Positions 8,801-16,832 of a stretch of DNA of 64,000 nucleotides are shown here, piece after piece. The stretch is from contig NZ_JAANYY010000002.1 in the NCBI RefSeq assembly GCF_012274265.1, positions 62,001 to 126,000 on the forward strand, in the 5' to 3' direction. The notes under the pieces are model-generated. The model did not search any database, had not been told where the DNA came from, and saw only the letters and a program-made list of their open reading frames with translations. The stretch is from Sphingopyxis microcysteis (GTDB lineage Bacteria > Pseudomonadota > Alphaproteobacteria > Sphingomonadales > Sphingomonadaceae). The position numbers were made by a program, and so were the translations under genes. Every line of letters starts with the position of its first letter. Positions within the stretch are counted from its first letter, which is position 1.

Positions 8801-9385
8801 TTCGATCTCGTCACCGAAAAAGTCTACGCGCAGACCGGTTTCCTCGCCTGCGGGAAACAGGTCGAGGATGCCGCCGCGCACCGCAAACTCGCCCTGATCG
8901 GCGACCGTGTCGACGCGGCTGAACCCATTGGCGACCAGCAATTCGGCGAGCGCGTCGCGGTCGATCCGCTGCCCCGGCGCGAGCGTCGTCGCGAGCTGGC
9001 GGATGCGGAAAGGCGTGAGCGTGCGCTGGGTGATCGCGGCGACGGTGGTCAGAATCAGCTCCCCGCGCTTCGGCGGCGCCTGCAAGGCCGACAGCGTCGC
9101 CAGCCGGTCGGCGCTGACCCGCATCGAGGGCCCGGCGCGGTCATAGGGCAGGCAGTCCCATGCCGGGAAGCGATAGATGGTGAGATCGGGCGCGAAAAAG
9201 GGCGTGGCGTCGGCGATCGCCTGCATCGCCGCATCATCGGTCGCGACATAGACCAGCCTCTTGTCGCTGGCGCGCGCCAGATCGGCGAGCAGCAGCGGCA
9301 AAAACCCGTCGGCGGCGCGCGCCAGCGTCAGCGGCGCCGCTGCCGATCCGATCGCGGCAAAAATGTCGGCGGCGGGAATCGTCAT
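5891..9385 (-). CDS. mfd: Transcription-repair coupling factor
   Basis: Mfd releases RNA polymerase stalled at DNA damage and recruits UvrA. The 1164-residue length is typical. In order: an N-terminal UvrB-like module; the RNA-polymerase-interacting domain starting near HLDHGIGRYEG; the helicase domain with Walker A GDVGFGKTEVALRAAF, the DEEQRF box and LTLTATPIPRTLQMA; the RecG-like translocation region with RGRVGRGKTRAYAY; and a C-terminal TRCF domain. The start ATG 9385 overlaps the stop of the sdhE-type gene as ATGA, so the two are coupled. recG, another translocase of the same superfamily, is divergent next door. Confidence 0.97.
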   Translation of the reverse strand: MTIPAADIFAAIGSAAAPLTLARAADGFLPLLLADLARASDKRLVYVATDDAAMQAIADATPFFAPDLTIYRFPAWDCLPYDRAGPSMRVSADRLATLSALQAPPKRGELILTTVAAITQRTLTPFRIRQLATTLAPGQRIDRDALAELLVANGFSRVDTVADQGEFAVRGGILDLFPAGEETGLRVDFFGDEIESIRRFDPADQRSLGPAKALQLLPAAETLLDQDTIKRFRSSYRELFGAQATGDPLYQAVSDGRRQAGMDHWLPLFEERLATLFDHIDPATPVLRGHRSEATAETRFAAIADYHANRVAAERESPGSYRPLAPETLYLSEAEWAGLAAQRPIHIVTPFDVPPAAHIVDLETFAARDFTPERAADLNVYDKVADHLSDERRKGRKTIIASYSEGARDRLSGLLREHGVTSLAPADSWQEALGTASTESGGATAMVVLPLDHGFASNAISLLTEQDILGERLVRRQKRRKSADAFLAELATLSVGDLVVHLDHGIGRYEGLTSIPVGSSPHDCVALTYAGGDKLYVPVENLDVLSRYGGESDGVALDRLGGEAWQRRKARMKERIREIAGELLATAAQRALRSGDLLAQDAAYPAFADRFPYQETDDQDRAIGDVLADMASGRPMDRLVCGDVGFGKTEVALRAAFVAAMAGVQVAVVVPTTLLARQHFTNFVERFKGFPVNIGRLSRLVPAGEAQKTRDGLASGQIDIVVGTHAVIAKSVEFKNLGLVIVDEEQRFGVVHKERLKQLKTDVHVLTLTATPIPRTLQMAMSGLRELSVIQTPPVDRLAVRTYVAPWDAVVLREALLREHDRGGQSFFVVPRIKDLPDIEEFLRNRVPEVKYVVAHGQMTPTEVEDRMSAFYDRKYDVLLSTTIVESGLDIPSANTLIIHRADRFGLAQLYQLRGRVGRGKTRAYAYLTTPDHGAITDTAEKRLKLLGDLDTLGAGFQLASHDLDIRGAGNLVGDEQSGHIREVGFELYQSMLEEAILVAKAEGAGKLPPREALSPVITIDAPILIPEDYVPDLPLRMALYRRLNDAGDRAALDAFAAEMIDRFGPLPPETANLVQLMEIKANAKLAGIAKLDVGTKGALVSFHGDQFANVPGLIAYVERLKGRARIRPDNKLSVSGDWMSTGARLNGALQLSKGLGKLARQVN

Positions 9386-9642
9386 GGCAGCGGGATATAG
9401 TCCAGACGGCGCATCGCGGCGATCAGGTCGGGTCGGTCCAGATGCGCGGGCGGATCACCCGTACCGAGCGCCCACGCCATGATGTCAACGTCATCCTCTT
9501 CGACGACCATTTCGAACCAGCCGATCTGTTCCTCGCTCCAGGTCGCGGCATAGCGATCGAAAAAGCCGCCAATCATATAATCGGCCTCGCGCGTGCCGCG
9601 GTGCCAGGCGCGGAATTTCAGGCGTTTGAGGCGGTCGGTCAT
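9382..9642 (-). CDS. sdhE: FAD assembly factor SdhE (succinate dehydrogenase assembly factor 2 family)
   Basis: SdhE-type proteins attach FAD covalently to the flavoprotein subunit of succinate dehydrogenase. The 86-residue length is usual for the family. The conserved RGxxE motif appears as RGTREADYMIGGF near residue 15, followed by the acidic MVVEEDDVDIMAWALG segment. No signal peptide is present and the protein should be cytosolic. It lies upstream of mfd with a 4-base overlap, an arrangement known from other sphingomonads. No sdh genes lie in the window. Confidence 0.9.
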   Translation of the reverse strand: MTDRLKRLKFRAWHRGTREADYMIGGFFDRYAATWSEEQIGWFEMVVEEDDVDIMAWALGTGDPPAHLDRPDLIAAMRRLDYIPLP

Positions 9643-9698
9643 GGCGGGCCTTTTAGAGCGGTTGCACGATGTATCAAGAGAAGCGCCTTGCCCAATTT

Positions 9699-9776
9699 CG
9701 TCATCCCGGCGAAGGCCGGGATCTCACCCTATCGTTCTCACTCACCGGCGAGATCCCGGCCTTCGCCGGGATGACG
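9699..9776. repeat. Paired palindrome, family A (tcatcccggcgaaggccggga type), upstream of recG
   Basis: Two perfect 27-base inverted arms (9699-9725 and 9750-9776) flank a 24-base loop. Each arm contains the inner palindrome CCCGGCGAAGGCCGGG. The same arms occur at 18978-19055, and a single-arm version is at 37911-37937. It sits in the short region between the divergent sdhE and recG genes, which is unusual because most other copies lie at gene ends. Confidence 0.85.
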
Positions 9777-9820
9777 AGCCAGGGGGATAGCGCTTCGGAA
9801 GCTGGACCAAGTCTCGCTGT

Positions 9821-9841
9821 CCTCTCCCGCAAGGGGAGAGG
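9821..9841. repeat. Short hairpin with GCAA loop before recG
   Basis: The arms CCTCTCCC and GGGGAGAGG close on a GCAA loop, a stable tetraloop. It resembles the short hairpins at 11957-11980 and 26269-26291, so it is probably part of the same dispersed family (family D). It lies 44 bases before the recG start and could be in its leader. Confidence 0.55.
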
Positions 9842-9884
9842 GGAGGTGCAAGTTGGCAAAGCTCGCGCTACACAAACGTCACCC

Positions 9885-11951
9885 ATGCGACCCGAAATCC
9901 TCAATCCGCTCTTTGCCGCGCTCACCGACCTGAAAGGCGTCGGCCCGCAGCTGGCCAAGCCGCTGACGCGGCTGGGGCTGGAACGCGTCGTCGACGTGCT
10001 GTTCCACCTGCCGACCGGGCTCATCTCGCGTTTTCCGGTCGACCGGCTCGACGAAGCGCAGGCGGGGCAGACGATCATCGTCGACCTGACCGCGCAGGAT
10101 TATCGTTCGGGCCGCTCGCCCCGCGCGCCCTTTGGAGTCGAGGCGTTCGACAGTGCGGGCGACCATGTCCGGCTTGTCTATTTCGGGCGCACATCGGGGC
10201 TGGCGCGCAAGCTGTTCCCGCTCGGAGAGAAGCGCCGCGTATCGGGGCGGCTCGACCTCTATGGCGAGATGCGCCAGATCGTCCATCCCGATCAGGTCGT
10301 CGAGCCGGGCGATGACGCGGGGATCGCGATCCACGAACCCGTCTATCCGCTGACCGAAGGACTGACCAACGCGCGGCTGTCGCAGCTGGTCGAAATCGCG
10401 CTCGAACGGCGACCCGAACTTGCCGAATGGATCGACGGCCCGCTGCTGACCAGCCGCGGCTGGCCTGCGTGGCGCGAGGCACTGACGCGCGCGCACGCCA
10501 GTCCGCAGGATGCGGCGGCGCGCGACCGGCTGGCCTATGACGAGATTTTCGCCAGCCAGGTCGCGCTGATGCTGATCCGCGAGGGGCTGCGCAAGCGCAA
10601 GGGGCGCGCGGTGGTCGGCGACGGGCGGCTGGTGGGTGCGCTGCGGCTGCCGTTCGGATTGACCGGGGCGCAGGAGCGGGTGGGACGCGAGATTGCCGCC
10701 GACATGGGCCGCGAAACCCCGATGCTGCGGATGCTGCAGGGCGATGTCGGGTCGGGCAAGACGCTCGTCGCGCTGTGCGCGATGCTGGCGGCGGTCGAGG
10801 CAGGGACGCAGGCTGCGCTGCTCGCGCCGACCGAGATTCTGGCGCGCCAGCATTTTGCGACCTTGCAGGCGATGCTCGCCGGGCTGCCGGTGAACATCGC
10901 GATCCTGACCGGGCGCGACAAGGGGCGGGTGCGCGAATCGACGCTGATGGGGCTCGCCGACGGCAGCATCGACATATTGGTCGGCACCCATGCCATCTTT
11001 CAGGATGCCGTGGCGTATCGCGACCTGGCGCTGGTCGTCGTCGACGAGCAGCACCGCTTCGGCGTCGCGCAGCGGTTGATGCTCACGCAGAAGGCGGCGC
11101 GGCCGCCGCACCTGCTGGTGATGACCGCGACCCCGATCCCGCGCACGCTGCAACTGGCCAACCATGGCGAGATGGACGTGTCGCGGATCGACGAGATGCC
11201 GCCGGGGCGGACCCCGGTCGACACACGCGTCGTATCGGTCGACCGGCTTGATGAGGTGGTCGGCGGGTTGGAGCGTCATCTGGCGACGGGGGCGCAAGCC
11301 TATTGGGTTTGCCCGCTGGTCGCCGAAAGCGAGACGAGCGAACTTGCCGCGGCCGAGGATCGCGCCGCGCTGCTGCGCGAGCGGCTCGGCGCCGACCGCG
11401 TCGGGCTGGTGCATGGGCGGATGAAAGGGCCGGACAAGGATGACGTCATGGCACGGTTCCAAGCCGGCGACATCGGCGTACTGGTCGCGACGACGGTGAT
11501 CGAGGTCGGGGTCGATGTTCCCGCTGCCAGCCTGATGATTGTCGAACATGCCGAAAATTTCGGCCTCGCGCAGCTGCATCAGCTGCGCGGGCGGGTCGGG
11601 CGCGGCGCCGCCAAATCGGTGTGCCTGTTGCTACGCTCGCAGAACCTCTCCGAAACCGCGCGCGAGCGGCTGGCGCTGATGCGCGAAACCAATGACGGGT
11701 TCGTGATTGCCGAGAAGGATCTGGAGCTCCGCGGCGGCGGCGAATTGCTCGGGCTCAAGCAGTCGGGCGACGCGGACTATGGCCTAGCGAGTGCGGAGCA
11801 GCTCGTCCGGCTATTGCCTGTGGCACACGATGATGCTCGTTTGTTCGTCGAACGCGACGGCGGGATGGACGGGGCGCGCGGCGAAGCAGTGCGGCACTGC
11901 CTGTATCTGTTCGAGCGTGACGCGGCGGTGCCGCTGCTCAGGAGTGGTTGA
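9885..11951 (+). CDS. recG: ATP-dependent DNA helicase RecG
   Basis: RecG regresses stalled replication forks and branch-migrates Holliday junctions. The 688-residue product starts MRPEILNPLFAALTDLKGVG; upstream in-frame codons run through repeat sequence and are rejected. Features in order: N-terminal wedge/OB domain, helicase motif I GDVGSGKTLVALCAML, motif II DEQHRFG, motif III MTATPIPRTLQLA, and the TRG region with RGRVGRGAAKSVCLLL. The C-terminal part with LELRGGGELLGLKQSG matches RecG. It is divergent from sdhE-mfd; the two translocase genes lie back to back. Confidence 0.97.
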   Translation: MRPEILNPLFAALTDLKGVGPQLAKPLTRLGLERVVDVLFHLPTGLISRFPVDRLDEAQAGQTIIVDLTAQDYRSGRSPRAPFGVEAFDSAGDHVRLVYFGRTSGLARKLFPLGEKRRVSGRLDLYGEMRQIVHPDQVVEPGDDAGIAIHEPVYPLTEGLTNARLSQLVEIALERRPELAEWIDGPLLTSRGWPAWREALTRAHASPQDAAARDRLAYDEIFASQVALMLIREGLRKRKGRAVVGDGRLVGALRLPFGLTGAQERVGREIAADMGRETPMLRMLQGDVGSGKTLVALCAMLAAVEAGTQAALLAPTEILARQHFATLQAMLAGLPVNIAILTGRDKGRVRESTLMGLADGSIDILVGTHAIFQDAVAYRDLALVVVDEQHRFGVAQRLMLTQKAARPPHLLVMTATPIPRTLQLANHGEMDVSRIDEMPPGRTPVDTRVVSVDRLDEVVGGLERHLATGAQAYWVCPLVAESETSELAAAEDRAALLRERLGADRVGLVHGRMKGPDKDDVMARFQAGDIGVLVATTVIEVGVDVPAASLMIVEHAENFGLAQLHQLRGRVGRGAAKSVCLLLRSQNLSETARERLALMRETNDGFVIAEKDLELRGGGELLGLKQSGDADYGLASAEQLVRLLPVAHDDARLFVERDGGMDGARGEAVRHCLYLFERDAAVPLLRSG

Positions 11952-11956
11952 TTGTC

Positions 11957-11980
11957 CCCCTCCCGCTTGCGGGAGGGGCT
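11957..11980. terminator. GC-rich hairpin after recG
   Basis: Just after the recG stop, CCCTCCCGC and GCGGGAGGG form a perfect stem on a short loop. There is no clear T run, so it is either a weak terminator or one more member of the short ctccc/gggag repeat family. recG and the PilZ gene converge here. Confidence 0.45.
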
Positions 11981-12010
11981 AGGGGAGGGCTTGTCCCTAG
12001 CTTCCAGTGT

Positions 12011-12379
12011 TTAGTTGACGTCCGCCCGCGCTCCCATGGCGCGGATCATCGGCAGATAATCTTCGACCGCGATCGACTTGTCGAACTGGACACCGGTCTT
12101 GCCACCGAGCGACCAGACGACTTTCGCCGCGGTGCGACCGATGATCGGCATTCGGAATACCACAAGGTCGCCAATCTCCAAGCCGCGCTCGAAACGCATC
12201 AGCATACCGTCGGCGCTAATGTTGACGCAGGTACACATTTCCTGCCGGCCGTCGGGCATGACGAAGGGCAGGCGAACATAGACGTCGCTACGCGGAGCGA
12301 TCCGCTGGTCGAGCCCGACATAATGGGCTTTGCTGGTGTCGATCTTGCGCATTTTTGTGGACCTTGTTGATTTGGGCAT
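12011..12379 (-). CDS. PilZ-domain protein
   Basis: This single-domain protein of 122 residues shows both c-di-GMP contact motifs of PilZ: an RxxxR site in DQRIAPRSDV near residue 26 and a (D/N)xSxxG site, here NISADGM near residue 53. The later FRMPIIGRTAAKVVW and GVQFD fit the beta barrel. It has no catalytic or membrane part, so it is probably a c-di-GMP receptor acting by protein contact. It could answer to the EAL phosphodiesterase 6 kb away, which is an inference from genome proximity only. ATG 12379 opens the frame. Confidence 0.85.
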   Translation of the reverse strand: MPKSTRSTKMRKIDTSKAHYVGLDQRIAPRSDVYVRLPFVMPDGRQEMCTCVNISADGMLMRFERGLEIGDLVVFRMPIIGRTAAKVVWSLGGKTGVQFDKSIAVEDYLPMIRAMGARADVN

Positions 12380-12425
12380 GACGATCCATCGGAATGCTGA
12401 AAATTGGGTAAACGGGTTTTGCGCC

Positions 12426-13652
12426 TTATCGCGTTACAAGACCATGCTTTTTCGCGCCCAGGCTCAGCGGCACCGGGTCGTCGGCGCCGAGGATGCGATA
12501 CTGCGGGTTGCGAATGACGACGCCGTCGACCTTGACGGCGCCTTCGTCGAGCTTGCGCCGCGCTTCCTTGTTCGACGCGGCAAAGCCGAGTTCGCGCAGC
12601 GCATCGACGATGTTGATCCCTCCGGCGGGCGCGGCAACCTGCGGCAGGTCGCCGCCAATCTGTCCTTTTTCAAAGGTTTGCGCGGCGGTCTCGGCGGCGG
12701 CCTTGGCCGCATCGGCGCCGCGGCACAGCGCGGTGGCTTGGTTGGCGAGGATCTTCTTTGCCTCGTTGATCTCGGCGCCGCCCAGCGCTTCGAGCCGCGC
12801 GATCTCGTCGAGCGGCAGGTCGGTGAACAGCTTGAGGAAGCGTCCGACATCGCGGTCGTCGCAGTTGCGCCAGAACTGCCAATAGTCAAAATGGGACAGT
12901 TGAGCGGGATTAAGCCACACCGCACCCGCGGCGGTTTTGCCCATTTTGGCGCCCGCCGCGGTGGTGAGCAGCGGAGTCGTGAGACCATAGAGGTCGGCGC
13001 CGTCCATGCGGCGGCCGAGCTCCATGCCGTTGACGATATTGCCCCACTGGTCCGATCCGCCCATCTGGAGCCGCACCCCCATGTCCTTCGACAAATGGCG
13101 GAAATCATAGCCCTGCAGGATCATGTAATTGAATTCGAGGAAGGTCATCGGCTGTTCGCGCTCGAGCCGCAGCTTGACCGAATCGAAGGTCATCATGCGG
13201 TTGATCGTGAAATGGGTGCCAACTTCCTGCAGCAATTCGATGTAACCGAGCTTGCCCAGCCAATCCTGATTATTGACCATCACCGCGTCGGTCGGGCCGT
13301 CGCCAAAGGTCAGGAACTGCTGAAAGATGCTGAAGATCGACGCGATATTGTCGGCGATCGTTTCGTCCGACAGCATCCTGCGGCTTTCGTCGCGCCCCGT
13401 CGGGTCGCCGATCCGCGTCGTCCCGCCGCCCATCAGCACGATCGGCTTGTGCCCCGTCTGTTGCAGGCGGCGCAGCATCATGATCTGGACCAGGCTGCCG
13501 ACGTGCAGGCTGGGCGCGGTTGCGTCGAAACCGATATATCCGGGGACGACCTGTTTCCACGCGAGCGCATCGAGCCCTTCCGCGTCGGTCATCTGGTGGA
13601 TATAGCCTCGATCATCGAGGACGCGCAGCAGGTCGGATTTGTGGTTCGTCAT
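12426..13652 (-). CDS. tyrS: Tyrosine--tRNA ligase
   Basis: TyrRS charges tRNA-Tyr in the cytosol. The 408-residue protein has the class I HIGH-like motif as PSLHVGSLV near residue 48 and the KMSKS-like loop as [12 protein letters not shown] near residue 232. [10 protein letters not shown], typical of tyrosine binding, lies between them. An S4 RNA-binding domain is recognisable at the C-terminus ([18 protein letters not shown]). Length is standard. It is divergent from the DOMON-like gene, with only about 30 bases between the starts. Confidence 0.97.
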   Translation of the reverse strand: MTNHKSDLLRVLDDRGYIHQMTDAEGLDALAWKQVVPGYIGFDATAPSLHVGSLVQIMMLRRLQQTGHKPIVLMGGGTTRIGDPTGRDESRRMLSDETIADNIASIFSIFQQFLTFGDGPTDAVMVNNQDWLGKLGYIELLQEVGTHFTINRMMTFDSVKLRLEREQPMTFLEFNYMILQGYDFRHLSKDMGVRLQMGGSDQWGNIVNGMELGRRMDGADLYGLTTPLLTTAAGAKMGKTAAGAVWLNPAQLSHFDYWQFWRNCDDRDVGRFLKLFTDLPLDEIARLEALGGAEINEAKKILANQATALCRGADAAKAAAETAAQTFEKGQIGGDLPQVAAPAGGINIVDALRELGFAASNKEARRKLDEGAVKVDGVVIRNPQYRILGADDPVPLSLGAKKHGLVTR

Positions 13653-13684
13653 AGCGGGCGGGCGCTTAGCATGGGGTTGGGGTT

Positions 13685-14242
13685 TTGGATAGCATTCGCA
13701 AGTCGCTGGTCTGCCACCCCGATACCCCGGCGCGAACGGTCCGGTCGGTCACGGTCGAGATCGCGCTGTCGTTCGACGAGGGCTTTGCGCTGCACTATAT
13801 TGTCGAGGGCGGCGTGGGAGACATCATCCTGCCGCCCGGCGACGGGCAACTGGTCATTGCCGACAGCGCAACCGACGGGTTGTGGCAGAGTACCTGTTTC
13901 GAGGCGTTCCTGACCGAGGAGGGGCAGCCCGACTATACCGAATTCAACTATGCCCCCGACGGCCGCTGGGCCTGTTACCAGTTCGACGATTATCGCTCGC
14001 TGCTGCGTTCGGACGAGCTCGCGCCATGGGAGATGACGGTCGAGCGCAGCGACGTGCGCTATATATTGCGCGTCGAACCGGGGATTTTTCCCGATGCCGG
14101 ATCGAAACTTGGGCTGTCAGCGGTGATCGAGGAGCTGGACGGCACCAAAAGCTATTGGGCGCTCGCGCACCCCGCCGGCAAACCCGACTTCCATCATCCC
14201 GATTGCTTTGCGCTCACGCTTGAGGCACCCGGGCGCGCATGA
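13685..14242 (+). CDS. DOMON-like domain protein
   Basis: The protein of 185 residues lacks a signal peptide and matches the DOMON-like (carbohydrate-binding-related) proteins of alphaproteobacteria. Supporting segments are [30 protein letters not shown] and [21 protein letters not shown]. The start is taken as TTG 13685 since no ATG or GTG lies before the conserved HPDTP segment. Its last codons overlap the NamZ-like gene as ATGA, so the two are probably co-translated. A role in sugar or muropeptide handling is suggested by this neighbour only. The tyrS gene is divergent and very close. Confidence 0.75.
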   Translation: MDSIRKSLVCHPDTPARTVRSVTVEIALSFDEGFALHYIVEGGVGDIILPPGDGQLVIADSATDGLWQSTCFEAFLTEEGQPDYTEFNYAPDGRWACYQFDDYRSLLRSDELAPWEMTVERSDVRYILRVEPGIFPDAGSKLGLSAVIEELDGTKSYWALAHPAGKPDFHHPDCFALTLEAPGRA

Positions 14243-15444
14243 CAGTCCAGTTTGGCATCGACCGCCTGCTCGCCGACCCCGCGCTCCTCAAACCGCTTCA
14301 GGGCCAGCGCGTTGCGCTGCTCGCGCACCCGGCCTCGGTTACCGACGACCTCACGCACAGCCTCGACGCGCTCGTCGCGGCGGGGGTCAATGTCACCGCG
14401 GTGTTCGGGCCGCAGCATGGCGTGCGCGGCGACCTGCAGGACAATATGATGGAGTCGCCTGACTTCACCGATCCGACCCATGGCATGCCGGTGTTCAGCC
14501 TCTACGGCGAAGTGCGCCGCCCGTCGGGGCAGTCGATGCATACTTTCGACGTGATGCTCGTCGATCTGCAGGATCTCGGCTGCCGCATCTACACCTATGT
14601 CACGACTTTGCTCTATGTGCTCGAGGCCGCGGCGGAGCATGGCAAGGCGGTGTGGGTGCTCGACCGCCCGAACCCCGCGGGGCGCCCGGTCGAAGGGACA
14701 CGGCTGCGCGAAGGGTGGGAAAGCTTCGTCGGCGCGGGGCCGATGGTGATGCGCCACGGGCTGACGATGGGCGAGATGGGGCATTGGTTCATCCGCCACT
14801 TCGGGCTCGATGTCGATTACCGGGTGATCGAGATGGCGGGGTGGGAGCCCGATGGCCCGGGCTTCGGCTGGCCGACGACACGCGTCTGGATCAACCCCAG
14901 CCCGAACGCCGCGAACCTCAACATGGCGCGCGCCTATGCCGGCACGGTGATGGTCGAGGGCGCGACGTTGAGCGAGGGCCGCGGCACGACGCGCCCGCTC
15001 GAACTCTTCGGCGCGCCTGACATCGATGCAAAGGCCGTGATTGCCGAAATGCAGCGGCTCGCGCCCGAATGGCTGGGCGGATGCAAGCTGCGCGACATCT
15101 GGTTCGAACCGACCTTCCACAAGCATATGAAACAGCTCAACAGCGGCATCCATATCCATGCCGAAGGCGGCTGGTACGACCATGCGGCGTTCCGTCCCTG
15201 GCGCGTGCAAGCGCTGGGGTTCAAGGCGATCCGTTCGCTCTATCCCGACTATCCGATCTGGCGCGGCACTGATTTCAAATATGAATATACCGACGATGTG
15301 CTCGCGATCGACGTGATCAACGGCGGCCCCGACCTGCGGCTGTGGGTTGATGATGCGGGCTCGGTGGCAGGTGATCTCGACGCATTGGCGCAGCCCGACG
15401 AGGCGGCGTGGCGCGATGAGATTTCAGATTTGCTGCTTTACTGA
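14239..15444 (+). CDS. DUF1343 (NamZ-type) exo-beta-N-acetylmuramidase family protein
   Basis: The family removes terminal N-acetylmuramic acid residues from peptidoglycan fragments (established for Bacillus subtilis NamZ). The 401-residue product carries family features in order: ALLAHPASVT, VFGPQHGVRGD, LVDLQDLGCRIYTYV, WVLDRPNPAGRPVEG, VMRHGLTMGEMG and LSEGRGTTRPLELFGAP. No signal peptide is visible, which suggests either cytosolic recycling of imported muropeptides or a missed N-terminus. The ATG overlaps the DOMON-like gene stop. No nagZ or amidase gene is adjacent, unlike in Bacillus. Confidence 0.88.
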   Translation: MTVQFGIDRLLADPALLKPLQGQRVALLAHPASVTDDLTHSLDALVAAGVNVTAVFGPQHGVRGDLQDNMMESPDFTDPTHGMPVFSLYGEVRRPSGQSMHTFDVMLVDLQDLGCRIYTYVTTLLYVLEAAAEHGKAVWVLDRPNPAGRPVEGTRLREGWESFVGAGPMVMRHGLTMGEMGHWFIRHFGLDVDYRVIEMAGWEPDGPGFGWPTTRVWINPSPNAANLNMARAYAGTVMVEGATLSEGRGTTRPLELFGAPDIDAKAVIAEMQRLAPEWLGGCKLRDIWFEPTFHKHMKQLNSGIHIHAEGGWYDHAAFRPWRVQALGFKAIRSLYPDYPIWRGTDFKYEYTDDVLAIDVINGGPDLRLWVDDAGSVAGDLDALAQPDEAAWRDEISDLLLY

Positions 15445-15459
15445 TGCGGATTTTCTGCT

Positions 15460-15547
15460 CCCGTTCGTCCTGAGCTTGTCGAGAGGCGGTTCTTCCCACC
15501 AGCGCGAGATGAAAAGAACAGCGCTTCGACAAGTGCAGGGCGAACGG
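15460..15547. repeat. Paired palindrome, family C variant (cgttcgtcctgagcttgtcg type)
   Basis: The arm at 15460-15485 (with CCCGTTCGTCCTGAGCTTGT) returns as a near-perfect reverse complement at 15521-15547. It sits 16 bases after the NamZ-like gene and just before the M24 peptidase gene. The same core (AAGCTCAGGGCGAACGG) occurs at 40207-40297. Confidence 0.75.
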
Positions 15548-15584
15548 GTTAAAGGTTGGCGCCAGAGCGCGCGGGGAGAGTGAA

Positions 15585-16832
15585 ATGATCCAACGCAGGC
15601 AATTTCTTGGCACCGCGGCGCTAGGCGGACTCGCGGCGACACTGCCGCTCTCGGCATGGGCCGCCGATACTGCCGGACTCCCCAATCTGGCCGCCAAGGC
15701 GGTTCCGATCGGCAAGGCGGAGCGCGTGGCGCGGCTCGCCAAGGCGACGCATCTGCTGCGCGCGAACGACATGGATGCGCTGCTGATCGAGCCGGGATCG
15801 AGCCTGATCTATTTCACCGGGGTGCGTTGGTCGCGCAGCGAGCGGCTGACCGCGGCGGTGCTGACGCGCGAGGGCGAGCTGGCGGTCGTCACGCCCTTTT
15901 TCGAAGAACCGTCGGTGCGCGAAAGCTTGGCGGTTGCGGCCGACGTGCTGACTTGGAACGAGGATGACAATCCGCTCGCCGCGGTCGCCACCTGGCTGGG
16001 CAAACGCGGGCTGACCAAAGGCAAGATCGGCGTCGAGGAAACGGTGCGCTATTTCGCGGTCGACGGGTTGGAAAAGGCGATGCCGAACGCGACCGTCGTC
16101 AACGGCGCGCCCGTCGTGCGCGGGTGTCGCATGCACAAATCGCCCGCCGAAATCGCGCTGATGCAGATCGCGAGCGACATCACACTCGCCGCCTATCGTC
16201 ACACCGCGCCGCGGATCGAGGCGGGAATGACCCCCGACCAGATCGGCGCAATCATGGCCGCGGCGACGACCGCGCTCGGCGGACGCAGCGAATTCGAACT
16301 GATCCTGCTCGGCGAGGCGAGCGCCTATCCGCACGGGTCGGGCAAGCCGCAGGCGGTGAAGGAGGGCGAGGTCGTGCTGATGGATTGCGGCGCGACGGTG
16401 CACGGCTATCAGTCCGACATCTCGCGCAGCTTCGTTTACGGCAAGGCGACGCCGCGCCAGCGGCAGGTCTGGGACCAGATGCGCAAGGGGCAGGACGTTG
16501 CCTTTGCCGCGGCAAAGCTCGGCACCCCCGCGGGCAAGGTCGATGATGCGGTGCGCGCCTATTATGAAAGCCTCGGCTGGGGGCCGGATTACAAGCTGCC
16601 CGGCACGTCGCACCGCACCGGCCACGGCATCGGGCTCGATGGGCATGAGCCGGTCAATCTGGTGCGCGGCGAAACGACGAAGCTCGCACCCGGCATGTGT
16701 TTCTCGAACGAACCCGGCATCTATATTCCGGGCGAATTCGGCATCCGGCTCGAGGATTGTTTCCACATGACCGAGAGCGGTCCCAAATGGTTCAGCGAAC
16801 CGCCGCCATCAATCGACCGGCCGTTCGGCTGA
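15585..16832 (+). CDS. Tat-exported M24-family Xaa-Pro peptidase
   Basis: The N-terminus MIQRRQFLGTAALGG is a twin-arginine signal, cleaved probably after AWA near residue 27, so the enzyme acts in the periplasm. The rest is a creatinase/aminopeptidase P type protein: an N-terminal creatinase-like domain and a C-terminal pita-bread catalytic domain. Metal ligands are visible in MDCGATVHGYQSDISRSF, in TGHGIGLDGHEP and in FSNEPGIYIPGEFGIRLED. Length (415 residues) suits the family. Likely role: cleavage of dipeptides or N-terminal Xaa-Pro bonds. The DUF817 gene converges on its 3' end and overlaps it by 24 bases. Confidence 0.9.
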   Translation: MIQRRQFLGTAALGGLAATLPLSAWAADTAGLPNLAAKAVPIGKAERVARLAKATHLLRANDMDALLIEPGSSLIYFTGVRWSRSERLTAAVLTREGELAVVTPFFEEPSVRESLAVAADVLTWNEDDNPLAAVATWLGKRGLTKGKIGVEETVRYFAVDGLEKAMPNATVVNGAPVVRGCRMHKSPAEIALMQIASDITLAAYRHTAPRIEAGMTPDQIGAIMAAATTALGGRSEFELILLGEASAYPHGSGKPQAVKEGEVVLMDCGATVHGYQSDISRSFVYGKATPRQRQVWDQMRKGQDVAFAAAKLGTPAGKVDDAVRAYYESLGWGPDYKLPGTSHRTGHGIGLDGHEPVNLVRGETTKLAPGMCFSNEPGIYIPGEFGIRLEDCFHMTESGPKWFSEPPPSIDRPFG

